From Heterohyrax brucei (lineage: Eukaryota > Chordata > Mammalia > Hyracoidea > Procaviidae), in contig CM053143.1 in assembly GCA_028571685.1 (NCBI GenBank), positions 195,245,829 to 195,309,828 on the forward strand: a stretch of DNA of 64,000 nucleotides, in the 5' to 3' direction. Within the stretch, counting starts at the first letter, position 1. Every line of letters begins with the position of its first letter. Below the pieces are notes generated by a model. The model searched no databases and had not been told where the DNA came from. It saw nothing but the letters and a program-made list of their open reading frames with translations. Positions 10,851-19,555 of the stretch are shown piece by piece. The position numbers and the translations under genes were made by a program.

Positions 10851-11654
10851 CCTCTTTGCCGTGCCGGAGCCCCTGCTCTGCCGGACCCTCACTGGGCCGC
10901 TCAGTCCCGGGGCAGCAACGCCTTGGGCTGCGTTTCAGCAGCCACTCGGGAGGCGTGCTCACAGCCTGGCCAGGTCACACGGCCGCCGGAGGCTGAGCTG
11001 CGCGCTGGCGAGACCGCGGCCTGCTGCCTGTTCCCGTGGGTCCCCAGCTCTTCCTCTCTGTCCTCACCTGTCTCACGGTCTCCTGTCCCTCTCGTCCTCA
11101 CCTGTCACCCCCTCCTTGGTTCCCTGCTGCAGAGCCGACTCCTGTTCGCAGCCCCTGCTTTCCTCCCTCACCCCAGCCTTCAGGTGCTGAAGTCACCGCA
11201 CCCCTACTTTCCCACGCCTGTGTGGACGTGTTTCGCCGCCTGCCGCCGGGTCCCGGTGCCTCCCCGCACCCTCAGCACACGTCTCCGCGCTGTGCTGCTT
11301 GTTGGCTCCAGGCAGGTCCTGGCTGTCACACCCACCCCCCATCCGTGCAGTGCAAGTGCAGATGTCCTTGGGCTTCCTCCCTTCTCGCCCCGACCTTCAG
11401 TCCTCCCCCGTGTCCTGCCCCCAGCCCCGCAATGGGCAGGACGGCTGCCTCAGCTTCCCTGGCACCGCCTCTGCCGCCCTCCGCCCTCTGCCCTCCTCCA
11501 CGTAGGTCCCTAGGCCTCCAAGAGGACATCTGAGCCCTCAGCCTGGCTGGCAGGATCCCCGCAGTCAGCTCCAGTTTATTCATTTGTTCACTCACACACT
11601 CACTCGTTCAGCCAGGCTTTGTGAAGCTGCTACGCGTGCCCAGCTTGGTAAGGT

Positions 11655-11830
11655 GGGGGTCAGCAGAAAGAGGAAGCCCCTCAGTGAGACGGGCTGACAC
11701 AGTGCCTGCAGCGGTGGGCTCAAGCCTAGCAGCCAGTGTGAGGCCAGCGGAGGACCAGGCCGGGTTTGGTTCTGTTGTGCACAGGGTCCCTGTGAGTCAG
11801 AGCTGACTCGGTGGCACCTAGGAGCAACAA
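11655..11830 (+). mobile_element. RTE/BovB-type LINE, 3' end fragment
   Basis: AGAAAGAGGAAGCCCCTCAG at 11666 is the end of the RTE coding region. The usual order follows: GGCTGACACAGTGCCTGCAG, GGACCAGGCCGGGTTTGGTT, and the tail CAGAGCTGACTCGGTGGCAC ending CTAGGAGCAACAAGG. Confidence 0.75.
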
Positions 11831-12639
11831 GGATGCCCAGCCCGGGACTGGCACGGCTGGCTCAGAGCTGGTCCGTCAGGCCCCTGGGTGGGGCTGGGGG
11901 CACAGCATCACAGTCCACGGCGATGTGGCCGGAGAGCTTCTCCCAGCTCCCTGCTCACCCTGGAGAGCAGGAATGCCCTTGTTTGGGAAACCCACTGGAT
12001 GGGGAGCTCCCTGAGGGTAAGGGCTGGCCTGACTCCTCCCTGGCTCAGAGCACATGTGAACCTCGCCTCCTGCGACCTGATCAGAGCGGCTCCCTGCTGC
12101 CCTGCCCCTCTGGGGACTTAGCAGGGAAAGCAGAGGTTGCCCCCCTAGTGGATGTCCTCCATCCCTGCACAGCCCCAGACACTTTCCCCCTGAGGGGATG
12201 GTCCACGTCTGGGAAACGGAGAAAACCAATCAAAACCACACAGTTTATTTCTACTGGACTCTGTCCCACCCCGTCCGGGTGAGAGGGGACTTTCTCACTG
12301 TTGGTCCCAGAGCAGCTGTCTGTGGTGGCAGCATGTGTGTGGGCGGAGATGGAATCTTTGGTCAGGGGGACCCCAGGGGAGGAAGTACCGATGACAAAGG
12401 ACAGTGCTCAAGAGCTAATCACTGTGGGCTGCTGGTGCGCACTGAATGGCTCGCGCCCCGGGCTCCTGGGGGTCACCTGAATGTCTGGTTTCTCTGTGCA
12501 CAGCTCAGGGACCAGGGTTGTCAGCAGCATGGTGGCCTGAGACAGCACCTCTGGGTGCGCTGCTGTTTTAAAAGTCGGGCAAATAGACTCACGTACAGAA
12601 GACTCTTTGACGGCAGCAAGGGTGGGGAGGGAGGGAGAG

Positions 12640-13175
12640 GGCTGGTCACAGATTAGATCATTGATAGAACTTTGATTTGGTGAAAGCAGTGACAGCACAC
12701 GGTAGAAAGAAGACCAACATAAGCGTATTTCAGCATAAACTGAAAGCTCTTCTGATCTTACCCAGTATTGCAAGGACAGAGTAGCAGGCACAGAGGTCTG
12801 TGGACCATGCTCTCGGGTGACACTGGGGCCAATTGCTGTAACTAGCCTGTTGCTAAGAGAGTCTTCTGTACCCCATACTGGTGAGTGGTATCTGGGGTCA
12901 TAAAAGCTAGCAAGCTGCCATCTGAGGTACAGCGGGTGCTCGCAACTCATCTAGAACAGAAGATCACCAAGAACAACAAAGACACGAGGGAAAAAGAGCC
13001 TGGGACACAGAAGGACCCACGTGAATGGGTGACCGTATCAACATGTGACCAGAAGAACCAGTTGGTGCCCAGCTACCATCAAAGACCGCCATGGTGAGGC
13101 CCACAAACTTGAGTCCCAGTGGCACAATGAGCAAAAGAGGGGTGCAGCTCAAGAACGCCACTAAGAGAACCTCAA
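12640..13175 (+). mobile_element. L1 3' UTR fragment, sense
   Basis: Compared with the L1 3' end at 15164-16600 read on its own sense strand, the blocks occur in the same order: GAAAGCAGTGACAGCACAC near 12683, a CCAGTATTGCAAGGACAGAG block at 12761, TGAGTGGTATCTGGGGTC near 12881 and a GTCCCAGTGGCACAATGAGC block at 13112. The match is imperfect but collinear over about 500 bases, so the identification is firm although the ends are approximate. Confidence 0.7.
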
Positions 13176-13189
13176 GTGATGGAAGTGAT

Positions 13190-13560
13190 GGTCCCCACCC
13201 TGTATTTCCCATGTCCGTTCACCCAGCCCCTGCCCCCCTCTGGACAGGAGCTGTCTACTTAGGTCAAGAAGCACGCTACTTACCAGTATCATTTTATGTC
13301 TAACCTTGGTCTGTAGAGTTGGCTTTGGGGCTGGTTTCAGCTCTGGGCTCATAGAGTCTGGGGCCATGTCCTCAGGGGACCCTCCAGTCTGATGGACCAT
13401 CAGGTCTGGTCTTTTAGCAGAGTTCCAGTTTTGCACCCCATTTTTCTCCTGCTACATCAGGGACTGTCTGTTGCGTTCGTCATCATGGCCGTCATGGGTG
13501 GTGGCCGGGCACGATCTAGTTCTTCTGGTCTTGTGCTGATGTTGTCTCTGGATTCTGTGG
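13190..13560 (-). mobile_element. L1 3' UTR fragment, antisense
   Basis: TTGGCTTTGGGGCTGGTTTC at 13319, GGGCCATGTCCTCAGGGGAC at 13361 and a GGTGGTGGCCGGGCACGATC segment at 13498 recur at 44150-44290 and, in the opposite orientation, at 25860-25960. The same GGTGGTGGCCGGGCACC block lies in the 3' UTR of the L1 at 15164. It faces the sense copy just upstream. Confidence 0.7.
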
Positions 13561-13599
13561 CCCTTTCGTGACAGCAGTCTGTCTGGAGGCAAACTATGC

Positions 13600-13692
13600 T
13601 ACATCCTTCTGCTGCGCAGCAGCTGGTGGACGCAAACTGCTGACCTTTGGGTTAAGTCAGTTGTTTAACCACTGCATAACCGGGGCACCTTC
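13600..13692 (-). repeat. AfroSINE fragment, antisense
   Basis: Only the head half remains: GCAGCAGCTGGTGGACGCAA at 13617, then CTGCTGACCTTTGGGTTAAG and GTTTAACCACTGCATAACCG. Confidence 0.6.
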
Positions 13693-13749
13693 TGGAAGGC
13701 AGTAGAGCCCCCAGATGGCCATGCCTTGCTCTTAGCCCTAGAGTGAGTG

Positions 13750-14439
13750 CTGCCATAATCTACTCTCACCACACTTAAAAACAAGCCTCAATAAGGTCAT
13801 GGTGAGCCGCAAACAGGTGGCCGGTCAGAGCAAAGCCCAACACTGTTTAAAGGAAGATAAGAAAGACCAGCTTTCATCAACACGGAGTTCCCAAAATCCA
13901 ACATCCCATTAAAAGATAAAAATTACTGGTCATGAGAAGAAGCTGCATCCTGTCACTCGCAGCCAGAAGAAAAACCAGTGACTAGAAATAGACCCAGCAA
14001 TAACAGCAGTAGTGAGATTAGATGACCATCACTTTCAAACAGCTGTTGTAAATATGTCAGTCTTTAAAGGAGAACAGAAATGTAATGTAAGTAGGAGAGA
14101 TATGGAACATATAAAGGAAGCCAGATAGAATCTGTAGAGATGACACACAGCCTGCGTGAGATGACAGTCACCCTGGAAGGCATCAGCAGTAGAGTAGACG
14201 CTGGAGAAGACCTCTGAACCTGATGTAACGACAACAGAAGCAGTCCAAACTGGAATGTAGAGAGAGAGAGAAATGTCCTTTTAAGTGAAAAAAACAGAGA
14301 CTCAGCAGTTTGTGGTGTAAGACAGATGACTGGCCAAGAGATGGATGCCAGCCCACCAAGGGGCTGGCAAAGAGGACTGAAGAGTATTTGAAGAAATAAT
14401 GGCTGAGGTTATCTCCACTTTAGTGAAAACTGTGAACTC
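13750..14439 (+). mobile_element. Old L1 (L1M-type) segment, 5' part of interrupted copy
   Basis: The purine-rich + strand resembles the L1M family around ORF1, as remembered: AGGAGAACAGAAATGTAATG near 14068, GGAACATATAAAGGAAGCC at 14104, an AACAGAAGCAGTCCAAACTG stretch at 14233 and GTATTTGAAGAAATAATGGC at 14384 close to the SINE insertion. It is heavily decayed, with no long open frame. The same element resumes after the SINE at 14605. Confidence 0.6.
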
Positions 14440-14604
14440 CTGGAAACCCTGGTGGCCTAGTGGTTAAGTGCTGCATCTGATGACCTCGGGTCGGCCGTTC
14501 AAATCCACCTGGCGCTTCTTGGAAACTCCATGGGGACAGTTCTGTTCTGTCCTGTAGGGTTGCTGTGAGTTGGAATTGACCTGATGGCCTTGGGTTTGGT
14601 TTGT
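14440..14604 (+). repeat. AfroSINE-type SINE inserted in L1
   Basis: The head GGAAACCCTGGTGGCCTAGT at 14441, GGTTAAGTGCTGCATCTGAT, and the tail GTTGGAATTGACCTGATGGC at 14567 ending in GGTTTGGTTTG identify it. L1M-like sequence continues on both sides in the same orientation, so it inserted into an existing L1 copy. Confidence 0.88.
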
Positions 14605-14875
14605 GGAGTAAATCCAGAACACTCAGTGAAACCTAAGTGTGAGCATGAGGAGAATCTAACAAGTCCATCGTAATGAAATGGCTTAAAACCAGTGACAAAA
14701 AATTTTGAAAGAAACAAGAAAAAGCACAGTATGTGCGTAGGAATGAAAGAAGAACTGCAGACTCTGCCCTGGGAACTGGGCAGCCAAAGACGATAGAATA
14801 ACTGACAAGTGAAAGAAAACCATCAAATGAGACCTATACCCAGCAAAAATTCTTTTAAAAAATGAAGACCAGACT
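14605..14875 (+). mobile_element. Old L1 (L1M-type) segment, 3' part of interrupted copy
   Basis: AAATCCAGAACACTCAGTGA at 14609, AATGGCTTAAAACCAGTGAC at 14676 and the block ACCTATACCCAGCAAAAATT at 14831 follow the order remembered for old mammalian L1 elements downstream of the previous segment. This shows that the SINE at 14440 interrupted a single copy. Confidence 0.6.
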
Positions 14876-15163
14876 GCTCGGGGCTGTGGGGTTCCCTTTT
14901 CCTTGACCACCCAGAGCAGGAACTGACACAGATGGGGGTCCAATGGCACATCTGCTGAATTACCCAAGGACCCTGAATGGGTTTTATCTGGGGAGACATG
15001 GCAGCCTGTGTGCTTTCAGTGACCCCCTCTGTCTGGCCATCGGCGCTGGACTGGAGCTGGTGTGGCCGAGCAATAGCCCAGGCAGGAGAGAGCCACCCAA
15101 GCCAGGCCTCCTGGGGACGAGGAAGAGGGACTTCAGCCCTTCACTTGTCACTTGTGGTTTCTT

Positions 15164-16600
15164 TTTTTTTTTAAGATTTATTGATTTAATTTTTTTTATT
15201 ATGACTGAGTGAAAATGTACATTCCCACATAAATTTGCATACCCACCTATATGCGGCTTCCACTGCTCTCCCTGCCCAGTGACAGCACACTCTTCCTTGC
15301 TCCGTACATGTCTCATCCTCCCAACAGTCTCCCTTCCCCTCTTCTCCACCCACTCTCCTTCCTCCAGCCAGAGGTCAGCAGGATGATATCCTATAGATGT
15401 ATAGAACCAAAAAGTGCATCCAGTATATGGTCACTCTGCATTGCCAAGTCCAATCCATTCCTGTCTGAAGAGTGGACCTTCATTATGATTTATGGGCAAG
15501 GGCAGCATCAGGGCCAGGGGCCATGCTCCCAGAGGAACCCCTAAGCCACTGAACTATCAATTGTAGTCTTTTAGTGGAAATCTCACGTTGTACCCCTTTT
15601 TATTCTTGTGTTGCCAGTGAGACTCAACTCTGTGAGCTCCATCGCGGCTACTACTGGTGGTGGCCGGGCACCACCTGGTCCTTCCAGTCCCAAGTCGATG
15701 TAGGCACCCACTTATGTGGGTCTCTCTATCTTCTGGGTTGTCTTTACCCCATGTCATTTTGGTCCTCGGTGAGCATCCATTCCTGCTGAGTTGGGACCAT
15801 TTGCTGTGCCCTCGGATGGCAGCTTGGCAGCTTTTAAGACCCCAGATACCACTCACCAATGTGGGGTGCAGAGAGCCTTCTTAGCAAAATGCTAGTTGTG
15901 CCAATTGGCCTCGATTTCGCCTAAGAGCATGGTTCCCTGTCCCCTGCCCCAGCTACTCTGTCCTTGCAATATTGGGTTAAGATGGAAGGAGTATTCAAGT
16001 TATGCTGAAGTTCACTTAATGTTGTTCTTGTTTCTAATGTGTGCTGTCACTGATTTCACCCAACCAAATTTCTACCAACTACCTAATCTAAACCCTCCTC
16101 TCCTCACCCTCCCTCCCTCCCATCCCTTGCAGCCATCAAAGAGTCTTTTCTTCTATGCATAAGTCTGGTTTTGAGTTCTTATCATAGAGGTCTCATACAA
16201 TATTTGTCCTTCTGTTGCTGACTACTTTCACTCAACATAATGTCTTCCAGTTGAAACCACGTTAGGAGATGTTTCTTGGAATCATCATTGTTCTTTATCA
16301 TTGCATAGTGCTCCGTTGAGTATATGTACCATAGTTTACCCATCCATTCCTCTGTTGTTGGGCATCTGGGTTGATTCCATCTTTTTGCGATTGTGGACTG
16401 TGCTGTGATAAACATTCTTGTGCATGTATCTTTTGGTGTGAATGGCCTTGATTCTGTAGGATATATTCCAAGTAGTGGAATTACTGGGTCAAATGGTACA
16501 TCTATATCCATTTTTTTAAGGAAGTGCCAGATTGCTTTCCACACTTGTGCTTTCTGTTTGTTCATTCCCTTAACAATCAGCTACAGAGTGTTTGGAATGT
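15164..16600 (-). pseudogene. 5'-truncated L1: ORF2 C-terminus and 3' UTR, antisense
   Basis: On the minus strand the frame from 16565 to 16182 encodes 127 residues that read as the C-terminal tail of L1 ORF2: WHFLKKMDIDVPFDPVIPLL, then GIYPTESRPFTPKDTCTRMF, TIAKRWNQPRCPTTEEWMG and YSTEHYAMIKNNDDSKKHLL. The reverse transcriptase and endonuclease parts are missing, as expected for 5' truncation near 16600. A 3' UTR of about 1 kb follows and ends at a poly-A, seen as a T run at 15162-15175 and 15190-15200. Parts of this UTR recur at 12640, 13190, 25835 and 43890. It is not functional. Confidence 0.9.
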
Positions 16601-17164
16601 GCCAAACATCTGCGATCTGGGAGAGGGCTAGGGCAGCCAGGGAAGGGGTGTGAGCCACAGGACAGAGCCATATCCCCAGTCTGGATAATCCCATCCAGAG
16701 CCCAGGTCCTTTGGCCAGGTGAGCTCAGGACAGAAATGGGCTCTGTGGCTGTTGGCAGCCAAGCTCACTGCCAGCCGGTGATCCAGATGGGCAGGGACCA
16801 AGCTCCCTGCCACTGTCAGCAGGTAGCCTCGGCTAGGCTCCCTGGACAGCTTGCCCACCCACCAGCCAGTCGAGTGGGAGGGCCTTAGGGCCAGCAGGCA
16901 GGTGGGCTGTTTCTTCACTGCCTGCTATCCAACTTGCTATTGGCAGCCTCTGGGTGAGAGCCCTTATGTTGTACTGTGGTGGGGACAACAAGGGTACAGA
17001 CTTTAAGGGGTGCCAGTCATGTCCGCAGTCAAGGTAAACCACCTTTTCCTGCAATTCTTTAAGAAATCACAAGATGAGTGTAAAGAATTTGTGAAGAACA
17101 AAATGCAGATTTTTAAGCCAAGATGGGATTTGATTGTCCAGCACTTTGGATCCAGAAAGTCCGC

Positions 17165-17385
17165 TTTTAATGACCAGTGTCACTTTCCACTGAGTCGATT
17201 CTGCGTCACGACAGCCCCTCGTGTGCCAGCGTAGAGAGGTGCTTTGTCGGGTCGTCAGGGGCTGATTTTTCACTAGTGGATTGCCAGGCCTTGCTGCCTC
17301 CTGAAAGATCCAAGCAAGCAGACATAAAAGCGGCGTGGGGACTGCGTCTGACCGCCTGCCACTTGACCTGAGCAGCAGAGGGAGA
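17165..17385 (-). repeat. AfroSINE variant, antisense
   Basis: CTTTCCACTGAGTCGATTCT at 17182 is the reversed tail, and GTGGATTGCCAGGCCTTGCT at 17276 is the internal segment of the longer SINE variant. The head is decayed. A similar variant lies at 37745. Confidence 0.65.
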
Positions 17386-17567
17386 CTCGAGGTCAGCAGC
17401 CCTAGGCTGGTCTCCCCGAGGCGGAGGGCAGGTGTGCCTTCTCTCACCACCCTGTCACCAGCTCTCACCATCTTGTGCTTTCTCCATTTGTCATGACATT
17501 GCTCACGGGTCCAGTTGTGACAGTGTCCCCTCCCACTGCACTCTACTTTTCTGCTGGGCTGAGTGTG

Positions 17568-17818
17568 AGGTCTGACCATGAAGTCCACGAACTTCATTGT
17601 TCTAAGTGCTCCACACCTCATTGCTGAATGTCACTGCAGTCACCTTTGAAGTCCTCCTTTGGGAAGCTATACACCGATGCCAGTGCCCAGTCTACCCTTC
17701 AAAGCAATTTTGGAACTCTTTCTGGAATGGCCGTTGTGCATGGTGGCAAGGTGACAAATTTGTGAACTTACTCCTTAGTTGTATAGGTGCCTGTGAGGAA
17801 GTTTTTAGCCAGTAAGCA
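17568..17818 (-). mobile_element. Mariner-type non-autonomous DNA transposon fragment
   Basis: It starts with a terminal-inverted-repeat-like GTGAGGTCTGACCATGAAG at 17566. Reverse complement reading gives a mariner 3' end (compare CTTTGAAGGGTAGACTGGGC). From 17716 on it is collinear with the element at 51740 (CTTTCTGGAATGGCC, then a GTGGCAAGGTGACAA stretch and GTGAACTTACT), so both share one internal junction. The far terminal repeat is missing here. Confidence 0.65.
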
Positions 17819-17819
17819 A

Positions 17820-18150
17820 CTAACTGTACTAGAGCACCCTTCCGACTTGGCGGCACTTGGCTTCCTGCTCACCTGCTCTGGCCCCCGGTGACTTTTTTTC
17901 TTTACCTGAAGATAAAGGAAATATTGAAAGGAAGACATTTGGATGATGTTCAGGACATCAGGGTTAACACAACGACAGCTCTGATGGCCTTGCCAGAGAA
18001 AGAGTCCCAAAAATGCTTTGAAGGGTGGACTGGGTGCTGGTGTTGGTGCAAACCTTCCCAAGGGGAGCACTTGAAGGTGACTGTCGTGACACTCGGCAGT
18101 GAGGTCTGTAGCACGTTTTTCAGGATAAGAATTGTCAGACCTCATAAATC
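17820..18150 (+). pseudogene. Mariner transposase C-terminal fragment and 3' terminal repeat
   Basis: Reading the + strand with one frameshift near 17894 gives CSPALAPGDFF, which corresponds to the family motif YSPDLAPxDF/Y around the third catalytic acidic residue. KIKEILKGRHLDDVQDI and ALPEKESQKCFEGW, the transposase C-terminus, follow. The element ends in a terminal-repeat-like AATTGTCAGACCTCATAA at 18130. Frameshift and 5' truncation make it a dead copy. It faces the fragment at 17568. Confidence 0.75.
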
Positions 18151-18664
18151 ATTGCAGTGGCTGCAGAGAACCCACAGCCCAGCTCACGATTATGGGGTTT
18201 ATTGGGGACGTCACAGGGTACAGTCCAGGTTCAGGAACACTGGGAGACAGTTGGTCCATCAGGACAGGCACACCTCTCCCCAGCCTTGGCCCCCCTGAAA
18301 GGCGCTGCGCTGGCTCTCTCAGGGGTCAGGAAGCCCACCGTGCTGTATTCTGCTGCCAGGCCTGGCTGCTTTCAGAGACCCCCTGTTATCTCTCAGGCTT
18401 CTGGTTCCAGGGGCTTCTGAGTGCAGGGACCCCAGGTCAAAAAGACATGCTGGCTTCCCTGGTGTGGCACCCCTGGGGTGGCTCATTGCAAGCCCTGTGG
18501 GATGACCAGAGTGACCACTCCCCTTGATGAGCTCCAGGTGCCCTGTCTGTGCAGCCCTGCCCAGCCACCTGGGTGAGAGTGACAGGACCCCAGTGAGAAA
18601 GGCCACACTAGAGCAATGTGTCACACCACAGCACACCGTGCAGCTTTGCTGCCAGGCCTTGATT

Positions 18665-18760
18665 TGAAGCGGGTTCTGCTGTGTGTCAGCTGTGTGTCCT
18701 CAGAAAAGTTAATGATCCTCTCTGCGCTTCACTATATGAGAAGTGCATCCTAGCTTGGGC
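18665..18760 (+). repeat. MIR SINE, sense
   Basis: GGGTTCTGCTGTGTGTCAGC at 18671 followed by TGTGTGTCCTCAGAAAAGTT and a CTCTCTGCGCTTC stretch matches the MIR core order (Leu/Cys-type tRNA head lost). Confidence 0.55.
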
Positions 18761-18937
18761 AGACACCCCCAGATTATTAAGTCAGCCATGTCCACTGTAG
18801 GACGTGCTGCTCAGGGGCTGTTCAGTGAGTGGGAGTCACCAACACAGTCACAGGAGTGGCGTGGACAGAGTGCCGTGGTGGCTGGAGGAGGCAGTGTGGC
18901 CTGAAGGTTGGAGAAGGCTCCTGGTGGCAGAGGAGGA

Positions 18938-19095
18938 AGCTGAGGCTCAGGGTCGCCCGGCGGTGCCCACCCCCTGAGACCGGGAGGAAGTCGAAGCTCA
19001 GGGTCGCCCGGCGGTGCCCACCCCATGAGACCGGGAGGAAGCCGAGGCTCAGGGTCGCCCAGCGGTGCCCACCCCCTGAGACCGGGAGGCCACAG
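18938..19095 (+). repeat. 51-bp tandem repeat, three copies
   Basis: A 51-base unit containing AGGCTCAGGGTCGCCCGGCG and CCCCCTGAGACCGGGAGG recurs at about 18942, 18993 and 19044 with few differences. The period is 17 codons, giving an open frame with no significance. It ends about 85 bases before the acceptor of the next exon. Confidence 0.9.
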
Positions 19096-19178
19096 TCTTT
19101 GTGTCGTTGCTCTTGGTAGGGTGCCCCCAGAGCGAAGAGCCAGACGAGGGTCCCAGCCTTACTCTCCTCTCATTCTAG

Positions 19179-19294
19179 GCTGCCCTTTCCGCCTGGGGAC
19201 CGAGTGACCTTCAATGGGAAGGAATGTCTCTGCCAGAAGTGCTCCCTGCCTGCGTCACTGAGCAGCAGCGTCCACCTGTCCCAGGGCCTCCGGA
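19179..19294 (+). CDS. ABLIM2: ABLIM2 exon: second half of LIM2
   Basis: The acceptor is CATTCTAG and the donor GTAAGT at 19295. The exon provides one base completing Arg, 38 codons and one base. It encodes LPFPPGDRVTFNGKECLCQK followed by CSLPASLSSSVHLSQGLR. The LIM2 zinc ligands C-L-C-x2-C are intact. The residue made at the next junction is Asn (AAC), where the remembered human protein has Ser. The exon lies 85 bases downstream of a 51-bp tandem repeat, which is unusually close to an acceptor region. Confidence 0.95.
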
Positions 19295-19439
19295 GTAAGT
19301 GGACACTGGGCCTTGGGGCAGGGGGTGGGCCTTGGCCTTGGCGGTGAATCTGGAGTGAGCAGTGAAGGCTGCAGGGCCCAGAACAGGAGTCGGGGGCTTG
19401 TGAGCTGCTGAGCCTTTACACGGGCTGTCCCCTCCTGCT

Positions 19440-19555
19440 GCCTGCACACCTCTAGCTCCCATGCATACTTGAAGGCCCAGCTCCCAACCTGCCTCTTCTA
19501 GGAAGCCTTCCTGGCCTCCTCCCAGGCCTCCCGTCCAGCACACACATGCACCTCC
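19440..19555. repeat. L2-like fragment
   Basis: CCTCTTCTAGGAAGCCTTCC at 19492 with TGGCCTCCTCCCAGG after it resembles the CTC...GAAGCCTTCCCTGACC 3' block of L2 LINEs. Short and tentative. Confidence 0.4.

Larger units (their letters stand above)
10254..19178 (+). other. ABLIM2 intron (within LIM2)
   Basis: This 8.9 kb intron runs from GTGAGT to TTCTAG. It holds a SINE at 10683, an RTE tail at 11655, an inverted pair of L1 3' UTR pieces (12640-13560), a SINE scrap at 13600, an old L1 split by a SINE (13750-14875), a second L1 3' end (15164-16600), a SINE at 17165, a mariner cluster (17568-18150), a MIR at 18670 and a 51-bp repeat at 18938. Nothing is recognised in 10850-11650, 11835-12640, 14880-15160, 16610-17160 and 18150-18665. 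The CT-rich open frames near 10840-11530 have no exon borders. Confidence 0.85.

Noticed and set aside
16182..16565. 127-codon frame as a host gene
   Set aside because: It is the C-terminal end of an L1 ORF2 followed by its 3' UTR and poly-A.
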